A DNA stretch of 64,000 nucleotides from Jacaranda mimosifolia (lineage: Eukaryota > Streptophyta > Magnoliopsida > Lamiales > Bignoniaceae): contig CM032125.1 of NCBI GenBank assembly GCA_018894105.1, positions 32,411,032 to 32,475,031 of the forward strand. The letters run 5' to 3'. The notes under the pieces are model-generated. The model did no database searches, was not told the DNA's origin, and saw nothing but the letters and a program-made list of their open reading frames with translations. Positions 33,040-46,188 of the stretch are shown here, one piece after another. Every line of letters starts with the position of its first letter. Position 1 is the stretch's first letter. A program made the position numbers and the translations under genes.

Positions 33040-35188
33040 TAATTTAACATTTACAGCAAAAAAATCTCATTTCAAAATAAATATAAACAGATATTTGTAC
33101 TGTAAATAATTTTTATTTATTTATAAAATATAAACAAACATATATCACATCTTTCCTATCAATTCTCAAAACATTTTTACAAAACGTGCACGTGGCCATT
33201 GTTCAAATAACCAAGCCTCTCTTTGACCAAGTGGCCGAAATGAAAGATGAAACACACGAAGGTAAATTCAATGGTCATTGACTTATGTGGCCTTGCTGCC
33301 TGTTACGTGGGCTTCATATTTCCAGCTCTATTCATTGTCGAACTTTTGCAATATGAAAAACGTTTTGTACTGTTGATTGAAATTATGTATAGAAATACGT
33401 TGCAAATAGTATGTTTCTTCCACAAAATTCTCAAAACACAAGCTCTGCTTTTGTTTGTTTTTCTAAAAATTAAAAAAAAAAAAAAACAAAAGAAGAAAAG
33501 ATATAAAAAATCCTTGAAAATAATGGGCGCACATGAATTGACATTATAAATAAATATATATACATATATATTTATAGTTGTTGAAAGATGTTGAAAAAAC
33601 ACAACAATTGAAAAATATTATGCATAATGCAACAAATATATAAGTTATTTCATATAAATATGTTCTTTCAATGCATGTAGATCTTCTATTCTCATCTTAT
33701 CCAAGTCCTTCTCCAAGTCCATGCTAACAACACAAGTAATATATACTAGCAATCTTGGCACATTCGATGCATGTGCAAATTTTTTTGTAGTATAAAGTAA
33801 AAAGAATAAATATTTATTTTTTAATATAACATTAATTTTTTTAGTAACATTTGATATTTATTTAAATTTTTACATAAATAATAATAAAACATTATAATAA
33901 AATGATAATTATGAGTGTAGAATATATGGATTGTGAATAGTACTTACTCTATAAAAATTAAGAATAATTTAGGTACATCACATAAAAACATACAAAAAAA
34001 GGAGATATGTATTTTATTAATAATATAGATAATCCATTCGTACTTAGATTTATTAACAAGTTTGGGTCTGTTAGTCCATCAGCTCCATCTAACAACTTGA
34101 TGTATAGAAACATCTCGAAAGGCCTAGTGAACTTTTCAATTTGAAGTAGCATTGACATAATTTGTATCTATATGTAGATGATATTCATATTTCTCATCAA
34201 AAAGATAATAAGAAGCGGAAAATTATATATCTTGGCTTTATATCATAAAGAAAATGGTATATCCATATTAGTAAAGCACAATTATTATTTTTGGTGTATT
34301 TTCAAGTGATGCAACTATTATTTATAAAAAAAAGTATCTACTTTAAAAAATGTAAATATTGTTGATTATTATATTATATATATATATATATAAGTTTGAT
34401 CATTAATTATGTGTACTTCATATATAAAATGTGATTCATGAGTCGATTTGAAGAGTTCTCTAGTCAAAGTTTAAATGAGGGTGTTGAAGGTTCCCCATTG
34501 CCCATATCATCTCAACTTTAGATGAATGTCCTTAGTCTAATTTATATGTGTTATTTTCTCTTGGAATTATTTAGTTTTTATTAATTTGTGACAAATTTTA
34601 ATCATATAGGTGTGGAAAGATACAATAATGAAAGCAACGTATTAGGTTCCAATAATAAAACTTCAAAAGCTTAAATAAGCTAGTGCTTACAAGCAACCAA
34701 TTATCTAAACATGCTTTAGGATTCAAATTTGGATGGAGAGTTACATTGAAAAGCAAAATCCAAAGATAGATTGCAGAACTCCTTTTTCAAAAAGAATCTG
34801 TCAGACAGTGGCGCAGCTGGAAGCAAGCATTTATTGACCGATTCAAAACTCTCCAAAAACGCTGAAAAAATTAAAGTAGATGCTTACCTCCTTGAGGAAA
34901 TTGCTAGAACAAATTTCAGCTTGAAACTCCTTCTGGATCTCCTGCAATAAAATCGGCAAGAGACTGGTCTTGCAAGTGGATCTCTAAAGGTTTAGCAAAC
35001 CATTTATTTTGCCTCATCGAAATGATCCACACATCAATCCAAATCCTACTACTCCTCACTTTTAGCTCGAGAAAGAGAGGAGAGTTGAGAGGGAGATGGC
35101 CGATTTTAGGGTAGGGAGAAGAAGAGAAAGGTGATCTTCAACACATGAATAACACCTTGGAAAAGAGGAGGGAAAAGTGAGAATCTAA
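33040..35188. repeat. duplicated block A (pairs with 48268-50435)
   Basis: From TAATTTAACATTTACAG to GTGAGAATCTAA this ~2.15 kb block matches the later block nearly base for base. It includes a 100-codon plus-strand ORF (33247-33549) whose counterpart (48497-48715) is shortened by a frameshift. I do not recognise the protein and doubt it is a gene. Part (about 33425-34270) resembles the 3' flank of P450 copy 2. The ends are not TG...CA, so the pair is not an obvious LTR pair. Confidence 0.75.
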
Positions 35189-36139
35189 GGGTGTGATTGC
35201 TTGTGTTTCCATTTCTCATTTCTCATTTCTTAGAGGAAATAGTGAGGTTTTTTTGTTTGTGAGGTAGAATTTTTTTTTATAATGTAGTGATTGTTTGTAA
35301 GAATTTTTGTGAGAAAAAAGTTGTGAGAATGTGTTTGATTGTGAGATTTTTTTTGAGTGAAATTTGTGAAGTGGTGATTGATTGTGAGAATTTTTATGAG
35401 AAAATTTTAAGAGATGGTGATTGGTTGAGTTTTTTTTATGTAAGCAAATTTATATATACAATATTGTAGAATAAATTAATATTAATTTATTATTATCTAA
35501 AATATTCCATATATTATAATGAAATTTAATAGTGAATAAATTTATTATTTTATTTGATTAAAATTTGTAAATTTTCTGTGAGAATTTAATAATTTAAATA
35601 TTGAATATATATATATATGGATATTCGATAAATATATATTAAGTATTTAGTAATAAAGTAAATATTGCATATATACTAAATATTTGTTAAATATATTTAA
35701 TGTATTCCTATATTTTTCTTCAAACATTAATTATTTATTTATTAATATATATTAAAAATAAATTCTTTATGTATATCGATTAAATATATATTAAATATCA
35801 CAACATATATTAAATATTACATATAATGGACAAATTCATTAACTATATTAAATATTAAATATATACTACATATTCATTAAATATATTTAAAATTGTACTA
35901 TAATTTATCCATTAACGTGTTGTTATTTATTTATTAAAAAAAATATTAAATATACATTCTTTATGCGTATTCATGAAATATATATAAAATATTTAATCAT
36001 ATATTAAATATTAAATATGTACTATAAATTCCTTAACTATATTTAAAATACTATTATTTTTTAAATAGTCAAACAATAGTTGTTATTTCTTTATAAAAAT
36101 TAAATTTAATATATTCGTATTATTATTTATAAAACATAA
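35189..36139. other. repeat-rich, AT-rich stretch left of the gypsy element
   Basis: It starts GGGTGTGATTGCTTGTGTTT immediately after block A ends, a sequence reminiscent of PIF/Harbinger-type termini preceded by TAA. It then carries reiterated GTGATTG(A/G)TTGTGAGAAT words (35195-35430) and TATTAAATATATA-type satellite-like text. No coding sequence is visible. Confidence 0.4.
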
Positions 36140-36144
36140 TATAT

Positions 36145-36776
36145 TGATGAGGGTTCGATCGGTTAGATAGGGAACCGAGTTTGAATTGGGGTAGGATTTG
36201 ACCTGAAGGGTCTATGTTCTTGCTTGGAAGAGAAGAATCCTGCAATCACAGTAAACATTAGGCTAGCCGAGGAGCCCTCGGCTTAGGCCCTCCAACACTC
36301 AAGTCAGTAGAAATTGACCACAAATATCGAGCAGCGGAGTAAGGGCTTTAAGTATATATGAGTGCATACCTCTAGAAGGCTGGGGCGAGGGCATTTATAT
36401 CCTTTTCCCTTCAAGCAAATGTCCGAGGTGCCCCTGGTACACCCAGGGGCCTTTAGCCTTGGGCCAGGGGTAATTAGTCATTTCCCTGCCTTGCATATCT
36501 CCAGCTAACTGCCCTTCCAAGTTTCAAGAACATGATAGTACACTGTAGCGGCGCCAGCTATGTCAGGCGGTGAGGGGGATGGCATGCGCCATTAATGCGG
36601 AGGTGTGATACCCGTCAGTGCATTTAATGCAGCGGTAGAGTACTGTATAATTCTCGACCTCGCTATAGTTGATTGGAGTCGAGGAATTCCATGGGCCTCG
36701 GTCGCCTGACTGGGCCTGGTGTTGCGTCTCTGGGCTACCTTGATTAGGGCCTAGGCACTTCAGCCATCCCATATCA
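36145..36776 (-). repeat. 3' LTR of the gypsy element
   Basis: 632 bp, TG...CA ends in both readings. Compared with the other LTR it lacks a ~60-bp internal duplication around GGGCCTCGGGCGCCTGACTGG and the nested hAT MITE. Confidence 0.9.
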
Positions 36777-36793
36777 TGAGTCCCCCCACTTCA
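36777..36793 (-). other. polypurine tract of the gypsy element
   Basis: On the minus strand GAAGTGGGGGGACTCA directly precedes the 3' LTR, in the position and composition of a plus-strand primer. Confidence 0.75.
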
Positions 36794-37139
36794 CAATGCT
36801 GAACGAGGATTCGACGAGAAGCGTTGGGAGGTAGCGAAATCGGTATTAGTGATAATCGACCAAGGTTTTTGAAAATTGACCAGGGTTCGGCGCATTTATT
36901 GAGCGATTACATCGTGGCGTGCGTGGGGCGGCGTGGCGGTTACAAACATTATTTCAGACGCTTGGTTTGCCACGCTTCTTCCTCCATAAATACCCATGGT
37001 AAAACTGGCCATTTTTACTTTTACCGCATTAGCTTCTGGTTGAGCGCTTATCCAAACATCTTCGCTTCCAAAACTTTCTGAGTTTAGTCCTTGCATTCAG
37101 TAAGTGTTCTTCTGCTTCTATTTCCTGTCCTCTAACTTT

Positions 37140-39631
37140 CTTTGAAAATCATGCTGGGCTTGTATAGTTCTGAGGGTAGTCAGGAGGGGACAGTGAGGCC
37201 ACCCAGTCCGATAGACGTAGGTATGCTTCTGGGTCGTCGAGTGAGTCCTCGAGTGATAATTCCAGTTCCAGTAGCTCGAGCAGTAACCGCGGGGGGAGGA
37301 CGCTGGGCCAAGCCAGATTCCCCCGATGCGAGGTCGACTGTTTACGCCAAGCCATTACTGTGAAATCATATCTACCATTAACCCTGGGGACTTGAGACGT
37401 CTTAGAGAGCTGTATCACATCCCTCCCGAATATCAATTTTTGACCCCTGGACCACCTGGTCGAATGCATCGCGCTCCTACTGGCTGTATAACTATTTTTG
37501 AGGACGCATTTAGATGTGGTCTTAGGTTCCCCCTGAGTGATAGTATGGTTGGTTTGCTCAGGGGTCTTCAAGTATGTATAACACAACTTCTGCCCAACTG
37601 TTTTTCTACCATTTGTAGTTTTATAGTTTTGATGCGTTTATTTAATCAGCCTGCCAGTTTTGGAAAATTTTCCAACCTTTTTCATCTTCCCATGTCCCGC
37701 AAGTCAGGCAGCGCCGACGAGTCGGGATTCTACTACCTCACTGCTTGACCCCACCGCAAATTCCTCGTAGCCCTCTCTTCTTCGTATGGGCAAGAGTGGA
37801 AAAAGCGATATCTGTTTGTTCGGGTGGCGGGGGGTTTCAATATTCCCCGGGGCTGGCGGAGGGGGCACGTCGATATACTAGGGAATCTTACTCCGACCTG
37901 GCCGAACACATTTGTGCCGGACCTGGTCGAGTTTGGCCTAATGGAGGCCTCTGTTTTCATCGAGGAGAGGCATTTAGTGTTGGCTAGACTGTCACCGGCC
38001 CCATTAGATTTGCATGCAGATTATCAAATAGGTAGAGAGAGTGTATCTTGTGATTTGTTATCTTTGATGTCACGCATGATTCTTTGTTTCTGATCTTTGT
38101 TAATTTGATGTTTGACAGATCGTGCAAACATAATGAACAGATCAAGAGCTGAAGCACTAGCTCGAGCAGAAAGAAATTAGCAGCGCCGATAGGGGACCGT
38201 TGCTCGTCGAGCACCTATTGCCACCGAAGAGCCACGTCGAGTAGCCGCAGCACCCACTCCGTCGCCCAGTCCTTCACCTGGCCGAGCTATAGCGACCGTG
38301 AGCGATAGCCTTGCAGGTCGGCAAGAGGGCCATGATCGAGCAGGGAGGTCTTCCACCTAAGGGAGTTGCTGCTGGGAAGGGCAAAGGGAAAGCAGCAGGG
38401 TCGGGGCCGCCAACCGAGAACAATCTCTTTGGGGATCGAGGGGATGACGTCTTGTTCACTTTGCCCAAGTTCCCCTCTCGTCAATTCGGGGCAGAGCCTA
38501 GCCCCGTCGTACACAATTCTTTATGCATGGACACGGCAGGGCCAACCATGGTCACCCTTCTGAAGGTGTTGCTGGTAGGTCAGTTCTTGGCTGGCCAGAA
38601 AAGGATTATGGGGTTGAGCCAGGCTGCGGCCCTTCGAGAGTTTGCCTACCATGCCAACATAGTAGGGTTTTATATCTTTTATTCCTGTGTGTTTACATTT
38701 TGCTCGAGCAGATGGTAATGACTTCTATGTTTCAGGTCGGGCAACTGGGCTACAATTTCTACTGCCGATCCGAGCTGGCCTTAGCTGATCGGGAGCAGTT
38801 GGAAGGCAGCAGGGATGCAAAGACTTTGAAAGCTCAAGTGGAGTCTTCTCAGATGCGGGTCGACGAGCTGGAAAAATAGGTCGGCCGACTGACTAAGGAG
38901 CTGGAGCAGAAGGATGAGCAGGTCATCCTTGCTATTAAAGAAAGGACCAAGATGGATGACATGGTCAAAAAACTATAGTTGGATGTGCAAGTGGCCTATG
39001 ATTCCGGTCGATCAGCAGGCCGAAATGCGAGCTTGGCAGAGGCGCGGGCGGAGTTCAATTGGGTACTGCCACAGGTGCGTCGGGAAACTGTGCAGCAGTT
39101 CATGGTCAGTCCAGCCTTCCAGGATGCAAGTGTTGTGTTCTCCCCGGACGACGCCCGGAACGCTTTTGAGAAAGCCATTGAGCAAATGCAGTTTTTGGGC
39201 TACGCCCTTCGGGCCGAGGACTGGTCGCGAATGAGCCACGCACTCGATGAACAGTTGCGTCCGTACCCCGAGGAAGAGGGCGATGCGGAGGAGCCAGTCA
39301 TCGAGGTCGGATGGTTGAGGGTATGCCAAAGGTCGAACTAACTGCTAAAGAGAGAAGACGGGCTGAAATTGATAGAAAACTGAAAGCGGTCGCCAAGGAG
39401 TTCGAGTTCACAGATGACCTCGCATTCGAGGTGTCAGAGGGGATAGCTAATGCCGCTGCCTACTTCCCGATCTTCGAGCGGCAGTTTTTACAAGATGCGG
39501 CGGGCTCTTCTCGACCAGTGACTGCTGCGGTCCCCGTCTCAATAGCTTTGCCCAAGCCCAGACCATTCGCTACTGCTGCTTCTGCTCCTGCTCCTGCTCC
39601 TGATGTAGAAGAGGCCGGCAGCTCTAGCTAG
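37140..39631 (+). pseudogene. antisense ORF of the Tat element (putative gypsy-type transposon protein)
   Basis: It lies between integrase and the 3' LTR, opposite in strand to gag-pol. Such antisense ORFs are known in Tat relatives. The first part (37326-37748 and, in another frame, 37824-38030) has TIFEDAFRCGLRFPLSDSM, LPNCFSTICSFIVLMRLF and KRYLFVRVAGGF, matching the pattern of the 'putative gypsy type transposon' domain (PF04195-like). The later part (38740-39340) is predicted coiled coil (ESSQMRVDELEK, KELEQKDEQV), then an Ala/Pro-rich tail (39500-39630) ending at TAG. Introns are probable near 37565-37590 and 38060-38118. In-frame stops such as at 38877 indicate decay. Function is unknown. 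Confidence 0.65.
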
Positions 39632-40096
39632 GCCTGATTATGTTATTTGTTTTTGTTTTTATTTTGCTGAAATGATGTAAATGCCTCGATGAGGCTTTTA
39701 AAACGATTGTGGAATTCATGCCTCAATGAGGCTTTTGCGAATGATGAATGATAATTGTTATTTTCCTTTACTCCAATTTCGATGATAATTTTTCTTGCTT
39801 TGGTTATAAATTGCTTTCATTGGCTTGTATGTGTCTTGCAAAGCTTTAACTGGAGTGTTTGTTGTTCTGCATATTGGAATTTTTAGGTGAATGCTCACGA
39901 GTGTGGCAAGTAGTTTTCATTCATGTTCTTCGTCGAACAAAAGCTGTGCTTTGCCAAATTCATTCCTGACTCTTGCTGAGCAAATTGTAATTAATCTGCT
40001 AGCATAATAGCTAGCCTTTAGGTTTTGAATGATCTTAACGATTGTAGAGTCGATTTATAACCATTGTAATTGTAATTAACAATAGTAATTAACTCA

Positions 40097-40605
40097 GCGC
40101 ATAGGCCTCAACTTGGCGGCGTGAAGCCTTCTGTCGACTGCAGGGTCGACTGCTTGGTCTCGGCGCATAGGCCTCGACTTGGCGGCGTGAAGCCTTTTGT
40201 CAACTGTGGGGTCGATTGCTTCTTCTCGGTGCATAGGCCTCGACTTGGCGGCGTGAAGCCTTCTGTCGACTGTGGGGTTGACTGCTTAGTCTCGGCGCAT
40301 AGGCCTCAACTTGGCAGCGTGAAGCCTTCTGTCGACTGCTTGGTCTCGACGCATAGGCCTCGACTTGGAAGCATGAAGCCTTCTGTCGACTGCTTAGTCT
40401 CGGCGCATAGGACTCGACTTGGCGGCATGAAGCCTTCTGTCGACTATGGGGTCGACTGCTTGGTCTCGGTGCATAGGCCTCGACTTGGCAACGTGAGGCC
40501 CTCTGTTGACTGCGGGGTCGACTGCTTGGTCTCAGCGCATAGGCCTTCGACTTGGTGGCGTCAAGCCTTTTTTCGACTATGGGGTGGACTATGTGATAAA
40601 GATTC
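40097..40605. repeat. tandem repeat array in the Tat element, eight units of 66 or 54 bp
   Basis: The word GCGCATAGGCCTCGACTTGG recurs with spacings 66, 66, 66, 54, 54, 66, 66. The 54-bp units lack a 12-bp GGGGTCGACTG-type segment. Tandem repeats in the spacer between pol and the 3' LTR are common in Tat/Ogre elements. All spacings are multiples of three, so one plus-strand frame stays open (40121-40651), which I take to be a by-product. Confidence 0.9.
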
Positions 40606-40679
40606 AGTCTATTTCATGCGGTTTGAACGAATCATAATTTTACTCCGTTGAGCGGGATACAAAGGTCGTCAATGACTTG

Positions 40680-43600
40680 TTACACAATTTTTTTTTTCAA
40701 GTTTACTGCATTCCAAGGTCGGGGTAGCTCGCGGCCTGATGCATTGGCTAGTCGGTAGGCGTTGCTCTTCTACACCTTAACTACTGAATATGGTCCCTCC
40801 TACTTTGGGTCGAGTTTTCCTACGTTCTTAGACACTTCCACTTTCTTGAGAACGAGGTCGCTAACCTTGAAGCTCCGATGTCGCACTGTTTTGTTATAGC
40901 GCTCCGCCATCTTAGAGCGATATCACTACATTGTGTTGTATGTTGCGTGGCGTTGCTCGTCGACCGTGATTAGATCCAATGTCCTCTTCGATACATTTGT
41001 TATTGGGTTATAGTGGATCACTCTCGCTGTGTGTTGAATCAATTCTGATGGAATTACTGCCTCGGATCCGTAGACTTGGCTGTACGGGTTGTGGCCCGTG
41101 GCTGTTTGAAGTGTCGTCCTATATGCCCAAAGCACACCTGGGAGGTCGTCCGCCCAACTGGCTCCTGTCCCCGCTATTCGACTTTTGAGGTGGTCGAGGA
41201 CAGTTCTGTTGGTGACCTCAGTTTGCCCATTAGCCTACGGGTTTCCCACCGAAGTGAAGTGTTGGGTGATCCCCAAGGTCTCGCACCACTTCCTCATGCT
41301 TCTACTCTGAAATTGGGTGCCGTTATCCGAGATTAAGACCTTAGGCAAACCAAATCGACATATTATATTCTTCCAAATGAAACTTTTAATGGCCGTGTCG
41401 GTGATCTTCGAGACTGCCTCAGCTTCCACCCATTTAGTAAAGTACTCGATGGCTACTATGATGAACTTACGCTGGCCCGACGTCTTCGGGAGCGACCCCA
41501 CTAGGTCGATCCCCTATTGGTCGAATGGCCAGGTGATCTGAACGTTGATCAGCGGTGCGACCGACTGGTGTTGAATGTTCGAGTAGATCTGGCATGATGG
41601 GCATTTTCTAGCCAAGTCGACGGAGTCTCGCAGCAACGTCGGCCATAAATATTCGTAACGGATGACCTTGTATGCTAGGGACCGGCCGCCCGAGTAGTTG
41701 TCGCAGATGCCGGCATGTATCTCCTGCAATACTTTGTTTGCTTCGTCGGGTTCTAGACATCTCAGTAGGGGTCCTGCTATCGACCTTCGATATGGCTGGC
41801 CATGCTCGTCTAGCACATACTTGCTACTAACCCCCTGAGTTTGCGGGCCTCCTTGTCGTCGTCGGGTAAGGTACCTCGACTCAGGTAAAGTTTGATTAGT
41901 TCCTGCCAAGAGAGGATTGTTTCCTCGACGCACCCGACGAGGCCCTGATCGGTGGCGATGACACAGGGCTTGTCGGCCACCAAAAATGTTATTATTCTTT
42001 CTCTGGTACTCTTCGTCGAGTTGGCTAGCTTCGAGAGCATGTCTGCTCGTTCATTCTCTGATCGGGGGACTTGGCTCAGCATAAAACTTCTAAACATGTG
42101 TTTCAATTGGTTCACTTCTGCCAAATATTGTGCCATTTTGTGTTCCTTCGCCTCAAATTTTCCTTCGACCTATTCTGCAACCAGCTGGGAGTCAGTGAAT
42201 GCTGCAAGCTGCTCGACACCGCGGGTCGTATTCCTGCGATAAGTGTCTCATATTTCGCTTCATTATTGGTGACCGGGAAGTTGAGTTTCACCGTGAAATC
42301 ATACTCTTCGGCAAGTGGGGATCGGAGGGATATACCTATCCTGCCTTCGGATGGGGTTGCAGATCCGTCGACGTGCAAGGTCCACACGGAGGTGTTTTCA
42401 ACATTCTGCGTTGGCAGGTTGAGCCGTTCGACGATGAAGTTGGCCAGTACCTGTGCCTTAATGGCAGTCTGCGGTTAGAATGTGATGTCGAATTCCCCAA
42501 GCTCGATGGCCCATTTTGTGAGCCGACCTGAAGTGTCCGGTTTCGACAACACCTGTTTCAACGGCTGATTAATCAATACCGAGATTGTGTGGGATTGAAA
42601 GTAAGGTCATAGCTTCCGGGCCGACGTGATAAGGGCTAGAGCAAACTTCTCGATCTCCAAATAATTTTGCTCGGGCCCCTGGAGAGCCTTGCTGCAATAA
42701 TATACCGGATAGGGGGTTCTTCCTCTTATCGTCGTCAACACCGAACTGATCGAGGCCGAGGAGACTGCCAAGTATAGCTGTAGCACTTCTCTTAGTTCGG
42801 GTTTGGCGAACATAGGTGGCGAAGTCAGGTATTGCTTGAGCTCTAGCAAAGCTTGATCGCACTGTTGATCTCACTTGAATCCAGACTTTTTTACGTTTAT
42901 GAGGATTTTGAGGAAAGGTAGGCTCTTGTCAGCTAGTCGAGCTATAAATCTGCCCAGGGCTATAACTCTGCCGACCAGATGCTGGACTTCACGAACTGTG
43001 CGAGGTGGGGTGATGTCCAGAATTGCTTGGATCTTCTGCGGGTTGGCCTCGATCCCCCTCTGATTGACCATATAACCGAGGAATTTGCCGCCTCGAACAC
43101 CAAAGGTGCACTTGCTCGGATTGAGCTTCAAGTCGAAAGCTCTCAATATTGCAAAGGTGTGGCTGAGGTCGACCAGATGTCCTCGACCTTTTCGATTTTT
43201 ACAATCATATCATCCACATAAACTTCCATCGACTTCCCGATTTTATTCTTGAACATGAAATTGACTAATCTCTGATACGTCGCCCTTGCATTTTTAAGTC
43301 CAAAAGGCATAACTAGGAAGCAATATACTTCGTTGGGGACGACAAAAGAGGTTTTGTCCCTGTCCTCGGGCGCCATAAATATTTGGTAATAACCTTGGAA
43401 TGCATCCATCATGCTAAGCAACTCACAACCAGCAGTAGAATCAACTAATAAATCTATACGAGGCAAGGGGTAAGGATCCTTAGGGCAAGCTTTATTTAAA
43501 TCAGTAAAGTCATTACACATTCTCCATTTTCCCTCATTCTTGGGGACAAGTACAACATTACAAAGCCAAGAGGGGTACTGGATTTCTACAATCTATCCTA

Positions 43601-46147
43601 CTTCCAAAAGCTTGCTGACCTCCTCGTCAATGATCTGGGTCCTCTCAGCATTGAAAGTTCTTTTCTTCTGCCGCACTGATTTGTGGGTTGGGTCCATATT
43701 GAGTCGATGGACAATGATGTTGGGGTCGATACCCTAAAGATCCACAGCTTTCCACGCAAAAACATCAATGTTGCGTCGGAGGAAATCAACCATAAGGCAT
43801 TCTAATCGATCCCCCAGATCGCTTCCAATCCTGGTGGTTTTGTCAGGGTCCCTAGGCTCGAGCTCGATTGTTTTGAATTCGCCAACAGGCTTGACTCTGG
43901 TGTCTTCCAGCTTCCTCTTTTTCGATGAAGGTCTCTCCTTAGGTTTCGCTACTGGGGCGTCCCCCGAGGGCTTCAATTCAGCGCCAAGTGTCCTTAAGAT
44001 TGCATAAAAGCTCACCCACTCCGGCTGGGGTCGGGAACTTTTTCTTCATGTGGTAAGTGGATACAATGGCTCTAAAGTCATTGAGGGCTGGTTGACCTAT
44101 GATGACATTGTATGCGAAGGGGGCGTCGACCACCAGGTAGTTGATCATTAGTGTTCGGATGCACTGGCCTTGCCCGAACGTGGTGGAAAGATTGATGGAT
44201 CCTTCTAGGATGATCTCAGATCCATCAAATCCGACCAAGGGTGTTCTGACCGGATCAAACTTCAACTTTCCCAATTTCATTCTGTTCAGGGTCAATAAGA
44301 ATATGATGTTCACAGAGCTTCCATTATCGACCAGCACCTTCTTGACCTCGAAGTTGGTTATTTCAAGGGCGACCACCATCGGGCAATCTATCTTACGGTC
44401 GACTCCTATGTTCTCCATGTGGTCCAAGTCTGCATCAGTGAAAGAGATTGGTTCAGTATTGGCTGACAGTTGGAAAACTGTCTCGACCTTGGACTGTTTG
44501 GTCAAGTCGAGTTGCCTCTCCGTTTGCTTTCTTGCGTTTTGGGAATTTCTTCCCGTGGGTCCCCTTGCAATCATGTCGATGATTCCTCTGATGGACGGGT
44601 TGGGTTCCTGGGCAGGTCGCTTCCCCCTGTCTTCTCTCTTTGGGCTGACCGACCTTTCTCTTCGGGGGGTCTGGTCAGTCTTGCCCTCCTCTCTTCTGGC
44701 TTGCTCCTCGATGAACTTTTTCAAGTGGCCTTGTCTGATTAGCCTCTCGATTTCGTCCTTCAAGTTAAAACACTCCTCAGTGTCGTGCCCTTTTTGCTTA
44801 TGAAAATGGCTGTACTTCTTCGACTTCTTCATGGCCTCGATTTCTGTGATTTTTTGGGGCTTCTTAAGCAGGTTGTCGTGCTAAATAGCGAACATCACTT
44901 CTCTCATTGGTATGTTCAGTGGAGTGTATTCATGGAAGTGCTTTATCGGGGAACGGCGCCTATCTTTGATTTGTCAATCATATTTCTCTTTGCCTTTCTT
45001 TTTGTCCATCTCCACGCTGCCATATTTCATCATGTTCATCTCCTCCTGGGTCATGTACCTCTCCGCGAGGTCAAGGAGCTCCTCCATTGATCTGGGCTGT
45101 TCGTGTACCAAAGCATTGGCACATTCTTTGTGTCTCAAACCCAAGAAAAGCACATCAATCAAGAACTAAATCCTCGGGCTGTCGATCTTCAGAACCTCTG
45201 TATTGAATCTGGTGAAAAAATCACGAAGAGATTCTCCTTTAGCTTGCTTCACAGTATGCAAGTGGGTGTGAGGAAGTTTTGCTTTCTTCCTGCTCACAAA
45301 CTGGTGCAGAAATTTATCACACAACTGATCATAAGAAAAAATGGATGCTGGTTCCAGCTTCACAAACCAATCAAGGGCCACTCTTTGAAACGTGGTCACC
45401 AGCATCTTTGCATGAATGTACTCGTTGTGCCCATGCAGCTGCATTATGTGTTCAAACTACAGCAGGTGCTCGTTTGGGTCTGTGGAGCCATCATACCTCG
45501 GGAGTTCGGTTGGGATCTTAGCATTGACGACGATGGGTTCGTCAATGATCTCCTGGACGAACGGTGAATCTCGCTCCCTCCTGAACCTCTGCGGCCCATC
45601 TGGATAAAGAGCTCTATCCACATTCCTCCTTGATATCTCCTCCAGGCGTCTGTTCAGTTGTTGCACCTGATGGGATACCTCATCCCATTCTTGTTGATCT
45701 GCCTAAGACGCATTTCTGCCTGGTCTGCATCTAGAGCGTTCAATCCTATCGCGCTGCGGGGCTCGAAGGGGTCGAATGTTATGGTTAATGGAGTCTGCTA
45801 CCTCATCTCTTAGTGGGGGGTGGGCTGCTTCCTTGGGAAAGCGACCTGGGCTCAGTTCCCTCATTAACTGGTGCCTTCACGATTTCGATCGCTGGGAGTG
45901 CTCTTCTGGCCGCGCCCTCTCCGGAGCCGCAGGCTGGGGTGTGGCATTAACTGCCAATTCCGGCTGCACGGCATGCCTGTTTAATGCGGCCGAGAGTTAG
46001 GCCGAAATCTGCTTGGAAATCTGCTCACTGATGAGCTGGATTGACTGGGGCATTGTTAATGTGACCACGGGCTCAGGCTGAGCGCTGGATCCTTGGGCAT
46101 TTGGCTCTGGGTTCTCTCCCAGATGGAGCTCGCCTAGTGTTTACCAT
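40680..46147 (-). pseudogene. gag-pol polyprotein of the Tat-lineage gypsy element, broken
   Basis: The gag start ATG is at 46147 and an in-frame TGA appears within about 25 codons. Gag pieces lie at 45666-44974, and a zinc-knuckle relic with GHDTEEC starts at about 44800. Protease has VLVDNGSSVN (about 44340). Reverse transcriptase runs 43520-42870 with DLNKACPKDPYPLP, MDAFQGYYQI and VYVDDMIVK. RNase H lies around 42850-42610. An additional archaeal-type RNase H (42390-42240) has LHVDGSATPSEG and NNEAKYE. Integrase includes an HHCC-like finger (41730-41580) with CPSCQ and a core (41501-41240) with YFTKWVEAEA and SDNGTQF, then WAYRTT (41130). The residue before YFTKW is Glu where Asp is usual. 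Several frames are needed to read the whole, so it is non-functional. Confidence 0.9.
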
Positions 46148-46170
46148 TTTCGATAGAGGATTCATGTTTT

Positions 46171-46188
46171 CCCACAGACGGTGCCAAA
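46171..46188 (-). other. primer-binding site of the gypsy element
   Basis: On the minus strand TTTGGCACCGTCTGTGGG follows the 5' LTR end directly. TGGCRCCGTCTGTGGG is a common Tat-lineage binding site. I do not assign the tRNA. Confidence 0.75.

Noticed and set aside
33247..33549. 100-codon plus-strand ORF in block A as a gene
   Set aside because: The copy in block B is frameshifted, the C-terminal end is poly-Lys from an A-run, and no motif is recognised.
36824..37081. 85-codon plus-strand ORF next to the 3' LTR
   Set aside because: Lies in the untranslated spacer of the Tat element and has no recognisable domain.
40121..40651. 176-codon plus-strand ORF as a Cys-rich repeat protein
   Set aside because: It is the translation of tandem repeats in the Tat spacer. 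There is no support beyond the open frame.
44141..44803. 220-codon plus-strand ORF
   Set aside because: It is antisense to the gag/protease region, which has recognisable domains on the minus strand.
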